From positions 1-13,677 of the forward strand of contig CAKTOX010000036.1 of NCBI GenBank assembly GCA_934590355.1: a stretch of DNA of 13,677 nucleotides, read 5' to 3'. The position numbers and the translations under genes were made by a program. Below are positions 6,843 to 13,667 of this stretch, in pieces. The notes under the pieces were generated by a model, which was not told the origin of the DNA, ran no database searches, and was given only the letters and a program-made list of their open reading frames with translations. The stretch is from an uncultured Oscillospiraceae bacterium. GTDB lineage: Bacteria; Bacillota; Clostridia; Oscillospirales; Oscillospiraceae. Positions within the stretch are counted from its first letter, which is position 1, and each line of letters starts with the position of its first letter.

Positions 6843-7541
6843 GTGAACGACAAGGTAGAAATGAAAGAGGTTTTGCGCGGGATAAAAGCCGCGTTCCCGT
6901 CAACGGTGCCGATATTCTTCGGCTGGATATTCGTTGCGCTTACATACGGGGTGCTCATGGAGCAGCTCGGCTACAGCCCGCTGTGGACGATGCTGTTTTC
7001 GCTCATATGCTTCTGCGGCGGTATGCAGATAGCGGCGGTGCCGATGATGGCTGCCGGATTTGACCCCGTGCAGATGTTCATAATGAGCTATTTCGTGAAC
7101 TTCCGGCACACATTTTACGGTGTTGCCCTGCTGGAAAAGTATAAGGACACAAAGCCGTTCAAGCCGTTTCTTATCTATGCTCTGGCGGACGAACCGTTTT
7201 CGCTTGCAGTGTCGGCAAAGCCGCCGGAGGATATGCAGCCGAGGTACTTCTATTTCGGGCTCACATTCCTCACTTATCTGTACTGGGCGGGACTTACCGG
7301 ACTGGGAAGCGTGCTCGGCGCTGTTATAACATTTGATACGACCGGACTTGACTTTGCGCTAAACGCCCTGTTCATCGTCCTGTTTTTGCAGCAGTGGAAG
7401 GATAAAAAGAATCGACCCGCCTGCCTCATCGGCATTGCGGTCACGCTTGCCTCGCTGCTCATTTTCGGCAAAACGGTGTTTCTTATCCCCGCGCTGGGCG
7501 CCATGCTGCTGATATTCTGGCTGGGGAGGGATAAACTGTGA
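6843..7541 (+). CDS. azlC: AzlC family branched-chain amino acid exporter, large subunit
   Basis: A 232-aa inner-membrane protein with several hydrophobic segments. Family features are the N-terminal GIKAAFPSTVPIFFGWIF, the CGGMQIAA motif, the SYFVNFRHTFYG motif and the YALADEPFSL motif. AzlC pairs with AzlD to export branched-chain amino acids or their analogues; related AzlCD pairs may export other small amino acids. The GTG at 6843 is preferred on ribosome binding site grounds; the ATG at 6861 would remove six residues without touching the conserved part. Its stop overlaps the azlD start by 4 bp (GTGA). No own promoter is visible after the secG terminator, so expression may depend on read-through. 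Confidence 0.9.
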   Translation: MNDKVEMKEVLRGIKAAFPSTVPIFFGWIFVALTYGVLMEQLGYSPLWTMLFSLICFCGGMQIAAVPMMAAGFDPVQMFIMSYFVNFRHTFYGVALLEKYKDTKPFKPFLIYALADEPFSLAVSAKPPEDMQPRYFYFGLTFLTYLYWAGLTGLGSVLGAVITFDTTGLDFALNALFIVLFLQQWKDKKNRPACLIGIAVTLASLLIFGKTVFLIPALGAMLLIFWLGRDKL

Positions 7542-7870
7542 AGCTTACCGTTCTGCAAACGACAATCATAATCCTTGCCATAACGCTCGGCACGCAAATA
7601 TCGCGCTGGCTGCCGTTTATTGCGTTTTCCGGCAAAAAGGAGACCCCGAAATTCGTAAAATACCTCGGCAGGGTACTGCCGCCGGCACTCATGGGACTTA
7701 TCTGCGTTTACTGCTTTAAGGGAACGCAGATATTCACCGGCTCGCACGGTCTGCCCGAGCTTATAGCTACTATAGTCGTAATTGCGACCTATCAGTGGAA
7801 GGAAAACCTGCTCGTTTCGGTCGGCGGAGGCACGCTCGTGTATATGCTCCTCGTCCAGTTCGTTTTCTGA
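7538..7870 (+). CDS. azlD: AzlD family branched-chain amino acid exporter, small subunit
   Basis: A 110-aa hydrophobic protein with about four membrane segments, the usual size for AzlD. Recognisable family features are the N-terminal GTQISRWLPFIAF, the RVLPPALMGL segment at 47-56 and the C-terminal ENLLVSVGGGTLVYMLL. It forms the export complex with AzlC. The start is GTG, overlapping the azlC stop, with GGGGAGGG (7523-7530) 7 nt upstream, so the pair is translationally coupled but has a strong site of its own. It is followed by a terminator 13 bp after the stop. Confidence 0.92.
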   Translation: MKLTVLQTTIIILAITLGTQISRWLPFIAFSGKKETPKFVKYLGRVLPPALMGLICVYCFKGTQIFTGSHGLPELIATIVVIATYQWKENLLVSVGGGTLVYMLLVQFVF

Positions 7871-7883
7871 AAATTTACATTTA

Positions 7884-7919
7884 AACAGGCTGCCGAAGCT
7901 TATTTGGCAGCTTGTTTTA
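7884..7919 (+). terminator. Rho-independent terminator of azlCD
   Basis: AACAGGCTGCC (7884-7894) pairs with GGCAGCTTGTT (7906-7916), an 11-bp stem with one G-U pair, followed by TTTTATT. The T-rich tail runs directly into the -35 element of the glmS promoter. Confidence 0.88.
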
Positions 7920-7948
7920 TTGCAAACCGGAGCATAAACTGGTATAAT
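7920..7948 (+). promoter_or_regulatory. Promoter of the glmS-murT-mtaD-PHP run
   Basis: TTGCAA (-35, 7920-7925), a 17-bp spacer and a perfect TATAAT (-10, 7943-7948) preceded by TGG, so it is also an extended -10. The start point would be near 7955, giving a leader of about 47 nt, too short for a glmS ribozyme. Confidence 0.8.
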
Positions 7949-8001
7949 GTCAGATACGATTGAACGAAAACTATGATATTTATCCGAAAGGAAATTTAAT
8001 T

Positions 8002-9840
8002 ATGTGCGGAATAGTTGGCTTTGTTGGAAGCGATCAGGCGGCTCCCATACTGCTTGACGGGCTTGAAAGACTTGAGTACCGCGGCTATGACTCGGCCGGA
8101 ATAGCGGTCATCTCCGGAGACAGGAAGCTCCGGGTAGAAAAGGCAAAGGGCCGCCTCAAGGTTCTCAGCGACATTGTTCAGGGCGGCAAGAGCGTCGAAG
8201 GCAAGATGGGCATCGGTCATACCCGATGGGCCACTCACGGCGAGCCGAATGATATAAACGCCCACCCGCATTTGAGCGGCGACGGCAAGATAGCCGTCGT
8301 TCATAACGGCATAATCGAAAACTACGTTGAGCTGCGCGATTATCTTATTTCGCAGGGCTATACGTTTAAATCCGAAACCGACACTGAGGTCGTGACTCAG
8401 CTCATTGCATTTTACTATGCCGAGTCCGGAAATCTCCTCGAGGCGGTTTTCAAGGTCCTGCGCCGCATCGAGGGCGCGTATGCGCTGGGTATCATGTGTG
8501 TTGACGAGCCGGAGCATTTCGTTGCCGCGCGCAAGGATGCACCGTTGCTTATAGGCTACGGTGAGGGCTGCAATTTCATCGCAAGCGACGTCACCGCGAT
8601 AATAAAGCACACCCGCGACGTGTCCTACATGGAGGACGGCGAGGTCGCGGTCATATCCGCGGATAATGTCGAGTTTTATAACTCCATGGAGCAGCCCATC
8701 ACAAAAGAGCACCACACGATAGATTGGGACGTTTCCGCTGCGGAAAAGGGCGGCTATGCCCACTTCATGCTCAAGGAGATCATGGAGCAGCCCGAGGCCA
8801 TCAGAAAAACCGCATTCAGCCGCATTCGTGATAATCGTATCGTGTTTGAGGACCTCAAGTTCGGCGCGGAGCAGATAAAGGACGTCAGCCGCATATTCAT
8901 AATCGCCTGCGGCTCGTCATATCATGTTGGTGTGATCGGCAAGTACAATCTCGAGCGGCTCATGCGCAAGCCCGTCGAGGTCTGCCTTGCTTCGGAATTC
9001 CGTTACAGCGACCCGCTTGTCGATGACAAGACCCTTGTTATAGTCATAAGTCAGTCTGGCGAAACCCTTGACACGATGGCGGCTCTGCGCGAGGCGAAGG
9101 CTCGCGGCGGACACATTCTGTCAATAGTAAACGTCGTGGGCAGCTCCATCGCAAGAGAGTCGGACGATGTGCTCTACACTTGGGCCGGACCCGAGATAGC
9201 CGTTGCTACCACAAAAGCATACAGCACGCAGCTTATCCTGCTGGATATGCTCGGCCTGTATTTTGCCGACGCGCTGGGCACGGTAGGACAGTCCGAGTAT
9301 GCCGCAATTATTGACGAGATACTGCGTCTGCCCGGAAAAATGGAGCAGATGCTTGAGAACATCGAAGATATAAAGCACTTCGCGTCCAAGTATTTTAACC
9401 ACAACTCCGTGTTCTTCATCGGGCGCAATCTTGACTATGCCATGGGGCTTGAGGGCTCGCTGAAGCTCAAGGAAATTTCCTACATCCATTCCGAGGCATA
9501 TGCGTCGGGCGAGCTCAAGCACGGAACGATCTCGCTTATTGAGGACGGCACGCTCGTTATCGCTCTGGGCACCTACGCCCCGCTGTTTGACAAGGCGATG
9601 AGCAACGTCGTCGAGGTACAGGCGCGCGGTGCGGACGTTCTCGCACTTACCACCGAGGGTCATGTGACCGAGATGAAAAAGACCGTGGAGAACGTCATGT
9701 CCGTTCCCGAGACACATAAGATACTTCAGCCTTCTCTGGGCATTGTGCCGCTCCAGCTTTTTGCGTACTATGTTGCGCTGCTGCGCGGCTGCGATATTGA
9801 TAAGCCCAGAAATCTTGCAAAGTCGGTGACGGTCGAATAA
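8002..9840 (+). CDS. glmS: Glutamine:fructose-6-phosphate aminotransferase (isomerising)
   Basis: A 612-aa cytoplasmic enzyme making glucosamine-6-phosphate from fructose-6-phosphate and glutamine, the first committed step to UDP-GlcNAc and peptidoglycan. The start must be the ATG at 8002, because the Ntn-type glutaminase uses Cys2 (MCGIVGFVG) as nucleophile. Upstream in-frame codons to a TTG at 7960 would bury it. GAAAGGAA lies about 10 nt upstream. The glutaminase domain spans about 1-220, with HTRWATHGEPN at 73-83 and HNGIIEN at 101-107. Two SIS sugar-isomerase domains follow, with ACGSSYHVG, SQSGETLDT and TTKAYSTQL. The end is the conserved DKPRNLAKSVTVE. Length and motifs are normal for the family. 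It is the first gene of a likely four-gene operon and abuts murT with no gap. Confidence 0.97.
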   Translation: MCGIVGFVGSDQAAPILLDGLERLEYRGYDSAGIAVISGDRKLRVEKAKGRLKVLSDIVQGGKSVEGKMGIGHTRWATHGEPNDINAHPHLSGDGKIAVVHNGIIENYVELRDYLISQGYTFKSETDTEVVTQLIAFYYAESGNLLEAVFKVLRRIEGAYALGIMCVDEPEHFVAARKDAPLLIGYGEGCNFIASDVTAIIKHTRDVSYMEDGEVAVISADNVEFYNSMEQPITKEHHTIDWDVSAAEKGGYAHFMLKEIMEQPEAIRKTAFSRIRDNRIVFEDLKFGAEQIKDVSRIFIIACGSSYHVGVIGKYNLERLMRKPVEVCLASEFRYSDPLVDDKTLVIVISQSGETLDTMAALREAKARGGHILSIVNVVGSSIARESDDVLYTWAGPEIAVATTKAYSTQLILLDMLGLYFADALGTVGQSEYAAIIDEILRLPGKMEQMLENIEDIKHFASKYFNHNSVFFIGRNLDYAMGLEGSLKLKEISYIHSEAYASGELKHGTISLIEDGTLVIALGTYAPLFDKAMSNVVEVQARGADVLALTTEGHVTEMKKTVENVMSVPETHKILQPSLGIVPLQLFAYYVALLRGCDIDKPRNLAKSVTVE

Positions 9841-11181
9841 TTGAAAACACTGCTGATGTTTTTTGCGTGCGTGGTCTGTAAGGCCACGCACTGCTTATTG
9901 CGCCTGCTTGGTTTCGGCGCGACCTCGCTCCCCGGAGCGCTTGCACTGAGGATATGTCCGGACATTCTGCCGCGGGCAGCGAAAAACATCGGGATAATCG
10001 CCGTGACGGGTACAAACGGTAAGACCACCTCGTCGCGGATAATTGAAAAGGCGCTCAATAACGCGGGGCACCGCGTCTGCGCGAACCGCTCCGGCGCAAA
10101 TCTCATGGCGGGGATCACGGCGCAGCTTATAATGAACAGGGATATGCTCTGGCGGGCGCGGTGCGAGTGGGCGGTCATCGAGTGCGACGAGGCTGCTTGC
10201 AGGAGCGTGCTCGGTAAGCTGCGCCCGCGGGTGCTGCTGCTGACCAATCTGTTCCGCGACCAGCTCGATCGCTACGGCAATGTGAAGAGCGCGCGCGACT
10301 GCATCGTCGAGGGGCTTAAAGCTTCGCCGGAAACGGTGGCCGTTATAAATTCGGATTGCCCAATGGCGGCAAGCGCGGCGCGGCTGATTAAGAACAAAAC
10401 CGTACTGTTCGGAGCCGACTGCGGCAAGGGCGGCGCCGTCGGCAGTGGTGAGGAAGATGCCTGCCCCGTGTGCGGGCAAAAGCTGCACTATACGGCGCTC
10501 AGCTACGCAAGCCTCGGTCACTATGAGTGCTCCTGCGGCTTTCGCCGGCGCAGCGTCGGGTACGCCATTTCCGAGGTTTTCTCCGATGGCGGAGTTTTGC
10601 TTAAAACTCCCGATGGCGAGGATATCCTCACCCCTGCGCTGCCGGGGCTTTATAACGCCTATAATGCAGCGGGAGCCATTGCCGCCGCAATGAGCGCGGG
10701 CGTTGCGAAAGACGCCGCCTTGAGCGCCGCCGAGGATTTCGACTGCGGCTTCGGGCGTATGGAGAGCTTTCCGCTCGGAGGACGCGGCGCGAAGCTGATC
10801 CTCATAAAGAACGCGGTCGCGGCAGACCGGACGCTCGAGCAGGTCAGAGTCTTTGCCGAGCCCAAGTCCGTTGTTCTGGCGATAAATGACCGCGCTGCCG
10901 ACGGCTGCGATTTAAGCTGGCTCGACGATGCCGATTTCGGCAAGCTGCGCCGCGCCGGGGAGCTCAGAAGCGTCTATGTCTGCGGAGAGCGCGCCGATGC
11001 CGCCGCAAAAAGGCTCGGCAAAGAAAATATTTGCTGTAAATCCGTCAAAAACTATGATAAACTTATTAAGTTGCTGCGAGGCGAGGATGCATTCATTTTC
11101 ATCCTGCCGACGTACACCGCCATGCTGGAGCTGCGCAAAAAGCTCGTGCGCGAGCTCGGCGGCAAGAATTTTTGGGAATAG
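9841..11181 (+). CDS. murT: MurT-like Mur ligase (lipid II isoglutaminyl synthase subunit)
   Basis: A 446-aa Mur ligase homologue. MurT normally works with the amidotransferase GatD to amidate the alpha-carboxyl of D-Glu in lipid II. Features are the P-loop GTNGKTTSS at 57-65, ECDEAA at 114-119, LTNLFRDQLDRYG at 134-146, a zinc-ribbon insertion with Cys208, Cys211, Cys230 and Cys232, LPGLYNAYNAAGA at 267-279, and a C-terminal DUF1727-type domain with NDRAADGCDLSW at 349-360. The second zinc pair is Cys-X-Cys. Positions that I recall as KNPAGFN and SWxWD in typical MurT read KNAVAAD (323-329) and SWLDD (359-363). The TTG at 9841 follows the glmS stop directly and has only a weak GGTGA 11 nt upstream; an ATG at 9856 is the alternative. 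No gatD is adjacent; the next gene is an amidohydrolase. Confidence 0.85.
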   Translation: MKTLLMFFACVVCKATHCLLRLLGFGATSLPGALALRICPDILPRAAKNIGIIAVTGTNGKTTSSRIIEKALNNAGHRVCANRSGANLMAGITAQLIMNRDMLWRARCEWAVIECDEAACRSVLGKLRPRVLLLTNLFRDQLDRYGNVKSARDCIVEGLKASPETVAVINSDCPMAASAARLIKNKTVLFGADCGKGGAVGSGEEDACPVCGQKLHYTALSYASLGHYECSCGFRRRSVGYAISEVFSDGGVLLKTPDGEDILTPALPGLYNAYNAAGAIAAAMSAGVAKDAALSAAEDFDCGFGRMESFPLGGRGAKLILIKNAVAADRTLEQVRVFAEPKSVVLAINDRAADGCDLSWLDDADFGKLRRAGELRSVYVCGERADAAAKRLGKENICCKSVKNYDKLIKLLRGEDAFIFILPTYTAMLELRKKLVRELGGKNFWE

Positions 11182-11200
11182 TATTCGGGAATGATAAATT

Positions 11201-12475
11201 ATGATACGCTTTTACAACGGAAAGATACTGACGTTTGAAAATGAAAACGAGGTTAAAATAAGCGAGGCGGAGGTCTGGACGGACGGCGCGGTAATATGCC
11301 GAGTGGGGGCGGCACCGGAAACCCTGCCTCGGTTTGAGCGGGAGATCGACCTTCGCGGCGACCTGCTGATACCGGGCTTTAAGAATGCGCACGCTCATTC
11401 GGGCCTGACCTTCCTGCGCTCGCTTGCCGACGATATGCCGCTGGACAAATGGCTCAGCGAGCAGGTCTGGCCGCATGAGGCGCGCCTTAGCCCCGACGGG
11501 CTTTACGTCATGACGCGCCTTGCCGTCATGGAATATCTTACGAGCGGCATAACGAGCTGCTTCGACATGTATTTTCATAACGATGCCTTCGTGCGCGCGT
11601 GCATTGACTCGGGCTTTCGCGCGGTGCTGTGCGGCGATATGAATAATTTCGACCGCGACTACACGGAGCTTGAGGATAAGTTCCTGCGCTATAACAAAAC
11701 GCACGAGCTCATATCCTACCGCCTCGGCTTCCATGCGGAGTACACGACGTCTTTAGAGCGCATGGAGTTTGTCGCCTCGCTCGTGCAAAAATACCGCGAG
11801 CCGATGTTCACCCACTCCTCGGAGACCCGCGCGGAGGTGGACGGCTGCATTGAGCGCCACGGCGCAACGCCGACGGTGCTGTTTGACCGGCTCGGAATGT
11901 ATGACTACGGCGGCGGCGGCTTCCACTGCGTGCACATGAGCGATGAGGATATTGAAATATTCAAAAAGCGCGGACTGTGGGCAGTATTGAACCCTGCGTC
12001 CAATCTCAAGCTTGCAAGCGGCATCGCGCCCGTAAAGCGTTTTCTCGACGAAGGAATTAACCTTGCCCTCGGCACGGACGGTGCGGGCTCGAATAACGCG
12101 CTGGATATGTTCCGCGAGATGTATCTGACGAGCGTTTTGCCCAAGTACCGCGAAAACGACGCCTCCGTCGTTGATGCGCGCAGCGTCCTCAGGATGGCCT
12201 GCGTCGGCGGTGCGCGGGCGATGGGGCTTTGCGATTGCGACGGCATCGCGGCGGGCAAAAAAGCAGATCTTGCCGTTATTGACCTGCACCGCCCGAATAT
12301 GCGCCCCATCAATAACATTCCCAAAAACATCGTTTATTCCGGCAGCAAGGAAAACGTGCGTCTGACGATGGTAAACGGCAGGGTCTTATACGAAAACGGC
12401 GAATTTTTCATCGGCGAGGAGCCGGAGAAGCTATACGCCGAAGCGGAAAAGGTAATGGAGACGATCAGAAGTTGA
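11201..12475 (+). CDS. mtaD: 5-methylthioadenosine / S-adenosylhomocysteine deaminase type amidohydrolase
   Basis: A 424-aa cytoplasmic metal-dependent amidohydrolase of the MtaD/SsnA group, predicted to deaminate S-adenosylhomocysteine, methylthioadenosine or related adenosines to inosine derivatives. There is a TIM barrel with small N- and C-terminal beta parts. Visible residues are H64 and H66 in NAHAH, H178 in GFHAE, H205 and E208 in THSSE, H242 and H245 in FHCVH, and D293 in LGTDGAGSNN. Early motifs SLADDMPLDKWL and WPHEARLS match the MTA/SAH deaminase branch. The ATG at 11201 lies 19 bp after murT, with GGGA at 11187-11190 as a modest ribosome binding site. Its stop overlaps the next gene by 4 bp. 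Substrate choice within the branch (SAH, MTA, 5'-deoxyadenosine, guanine) is not settled by sequence. Confidence 0.88.
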   Translation: MIRFYNGKILTFENENEVKISEAEVWTDGAVICRVGAAPETLPRFEREIDLRGDLLIPGFKNAHAHSGLTFLRSLADDMPLDKWLSEQVWPHEARLSPDGLYVMTRLAVMEYLTSGITSCFDMYFHNDAFVRACIDSGFRAVLCGDMNNFDRDYTELEDKFLRYNKTHELISYRLGFHAEYTTSLERMEFVASLVQKYREPMFTHSSETRAEVDGCIERHGATPTVLFDRLGMYDYGGGGFHCVHMSDEDIEIFKKRGLWAVLNPASNLKLASGIAPVKRFLDEGINLALGTDGAGSNNALDMFREMYLTSVLPKYRENDASVVDARSVLRMACVGGARAMGLCDCDGIAAGKKADLAVIDLHRPNMRPINNIPKNIVYSGSKENVRLTMVNGRVLYENGEFFIGEEPEKLYAEAEKVMETIRS

Positions 12476-13314
12476 GAGAAATAGATCTTCATGTTCATAC
12501 GAATATATCCGACGGCTCGGAAACTCCCGAGGAGACCGTCAGGTACGCAAAGTCGCTCGGGCTGCGCGCTATCGCCGTCACCGATCACGACAGCGTCAAC
12601 GGCGTTGCCGCAGCTCAGGCTGAGGGCAAAAGGTGCGGACTTGAGGTCGTTGCGGGTATGGAGCTCGGCTGCGGCTGGTACGGCAGAGAGGTGCATATGC
12701 TTGCATACGACCTTGACATACACTCGCCCAAGCTTCCGCCCGTGCTCAATTGGGTCGTGCGCGACCGTGACGAGCGGAATCACAAAATGGTCGAAATGCT
12801 CGCGCGCGACGGGCTTGTGATCGACATAGACGAATTGCAGGCAAAGCACCCCGGCTCTACCATCGGCAGACCGCACTTCGCGCTGTGCCTTGTCGAGGCC
12901 GGCATAGCCGACAGCGTGCAGGATGCGTTCACGCGCTTTCTCGACCCCGGCTGCAAGTATTACATCCGCCGCCATTTCCTGAGCGTGGAGGAAGCGGCGG
13001 AGCTCATACGCTCGGCAGGCGGAAAGCCCGTAATTGCGCACCCGCGCCAGTATAAGCTCACGCCCGAGCGCTTCACGGAGCTCATGGAGCGCTCCCGCGC
13101 GTGCGGGGTAGCGGGGCTTGAGTGCTACTACTCCGGCTATGACGATAAGACCGTTTCCGAGTATCTTGCCGCCGCGAAGCAGTACGGCTTTTGCCCGACT
13201 GCCGGCAGCGATTGGCACGGCAAAAACAAGCCGCACATTGCGCTCGGAAGCGGCATGAACGGCGAGCTTGCGGCTCCCTACGAACTTTTGGAGGGGCTGC
13301 GCCGCCACGAATAA
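12472..13314 (+). CDS. PHP-domain phosphoesterase (RNase AM / 3',5'-nucleoside bisphosphatase type)
   Basis: A 280-aa metal-dependent phosphoesterase that appears complete. PHP ligands are visible: H7 and H9 in DLHVHT, D14, D38-H39 in VTDHDS, E64 in GMELG, H75, H190 in IAHPRQ, and D247 and H249 in GSDWHG. The middle segment TIGRPHFALCLVEAG and AFTRFLDPG is characteristic of the YciV/TrpH-type branch, whose studied members hydrolyse pAp-type 3',5'-bisphosphates and trim RNA 5' ends. The start is TTG at 12472, overlapping the mtaD stop (TTGA), with GGAG at 12457-12460 upstream. Starting at the TTG keeps the first ligand motif near the N-terminus, as usual. It is the last gene of the four-gene run; no GC-rich terminator follows, only an AT-rich stretch. 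Confidence 0.9.
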   Translation: MREIDLHVHTNISDGSETPEETVRYAKSLGLRAIAVTDHDSVNGVAAAQAEGKRCGLEVVAGMELGCGWYGREVHMLAYDLDIHSPKLPPVLNWVVRDRDERNHKMVEMLARDGLVIDIDELQAKHPGSTIGRPHFALCLVEAGIADSVQDAFTRFLDPGCKYYIRRHFLSVEEAAELIRSAGGKPVIAHPRQYKLTPERFTELMERSRACGVAGLECYYSGYDDKTVSEYLAAAKQYGFCPTAGSDWHGKNKPHIALGSGMNGELAAPYELLEGLRRHE

Positions 13315-13369
13315 ACAGAAAAAATAATTTTTTTCATAAAATTTTTTGTAAAAACCGAAATGTGAAAGC
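13315..13369 (+). other. AT-rich spacer with candidate weak promoters
   Basis: This stretch is dominated by A and T runs, including a weak A6-TAA-T6 inverted repeat that might end the PHP transcript poorly. Candidate promoters for the small ORF are all imperfect. One is CATAAAAT at 13335-13342 without a good -35. A second is TATAGG at 13384-13389 with a poor -35. A third is an ECF-like pair, CGAAAT (13356-13361) and CGTC (13378-13381), with a 16-bp spacer. None is convincing. Confidence 0.35.
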
Positions 13370-13438
13370 GAGTTCTCCGTCATTATAGGTACAAGGCCAA
13401 ACGGCCTGACCCGGGAAAACTTAACGAAAGGAGAACTC
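13370..13438 (+). promoter_or_regulatory. Leader with a Shine-Dalgarno-pairing inverted repeat
   Basis: GAGTTCTCC at 13370-13378 is an exact reverse complement of GGAGAACTC at 13430-13438, which includes the GGAG core of the Shine-Dalgarno (AAAGGAG, 13427-13433) of the small ORF. Between the arms lies a hairpin, AGGCC / AAAC loop / GGCCT (13394-13407), extendable by GGT 13388-13390 with ACC 13409-13411. If transcription starts upstream of 13370, the long-range helix would mask the ribosome binding site. If it starts near 13390, the left arm is not in the RNA. Confidence 0.55.
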
Positions 13439-13440
13439 AA

Positions 13441-13545
13441 ATGGACGAAAAAATGGGTGTCATGCCCGAAATCGATGCTGAAGACGCTCTCAAGACCATC
13501 GGTCTGCTGACTGTTATCAGAATCATGCTTAAGATCATATTCTGA
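13441..13545 (+). CDS. Small hydrophobic 34-aa protein, unknown function
   Basis: A complete 34-codon ORF (ATG to TGA) with AAAGGAG at 13427-13433, spaced 7 nt, and a strong terminator 15 bp after the stop. I do not recognise it. The first half is acidic and polar (MDEKMGVMPEIDAED). The second half is hydrophobic with three basic residues (K18, R27, K31) and ends in KIIF, suggesting a membrane-associated or amphipathic helix. There is no cysteine, double-glycine or signal-peptidase site, so it does not look like an AgrD-type or lanthipeptide precursor. The ribosome binding site, start, stop and terminator together make it more credible than a random short ORF. Alternatives are a leader peptide or a small regulatory RNA. 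Confidence 0.6.
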   Translation: MDEKMGVMPEIDAEDALKTIGLLTVIRIMLKIIF

Positions 13546-13560
13546 TTTTTGCGCAAAAAT

Positions 13561-13594
13561 AAAATGCACCGTCAAAAAAGACGGTGCATTTTTT
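13561..13594. terminator. Strong bidirectional terminator after the small ORF
   Basis: A perfect 13-bp stem (AAAATGCACCGTC, A6 loop, GACGGTGCATTTT) followed by TT, giving six consecutive Ts in the plus direction. In the minus direction the stem ends in TTTTATTTTT, so it can stop transcripts from either side. Confidence 0.92.
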
Positions 13595-13658
13595 CGTGTC
13601 CGGTGAATTATACTATCAAGTGCAACAGCAAAAAAGAAAAGAAGTTCATATGAATCTC

Positions 13659-13667
13659 TGGTAGAAT
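13659..13667 (+). promoter_or_regulatory. Possible extended -10 promoter at the right edge
   Basis: TGGTAGAAT at 13659-13667 matches an extended -10, but no convincing -35 lies 16-18 bp upstream. It may drive a gene beyond the window. On the opposite strand a TATAAT occurs at 13607-13612, also without a clear -35. The remainder of 13595-13677 holds no ORF that I can support. Confidence 0.3.

Noticed and set aside
7960..8001. Upstream in-frame TTG start for glmS
   Set aside because: Cys must be the second residue to serve as the N-terminal nucleophile after Met removal, so the ATG at 8002 is the real start.
12334..13575. A 413-codon minus-strand open frame across mtaD and the PHP gene
   Set aside because: It is antisense to two genes with complete catalytic motifs, shows no recognisable family and runs through the terminator region.
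13441..13594. Transcription attenuator with an Ile/Leu/Val-rich leader peptide
   Set aside because: The peptide has several Ile, Leu and Val codons and a terminator follows, but there is no codon run. The best antiterminator pairing (GGTG and CAT at 13456-13463 with ATGCACC at 13564-13570) is short and bulged. No downstream gene is visible to be controlled.
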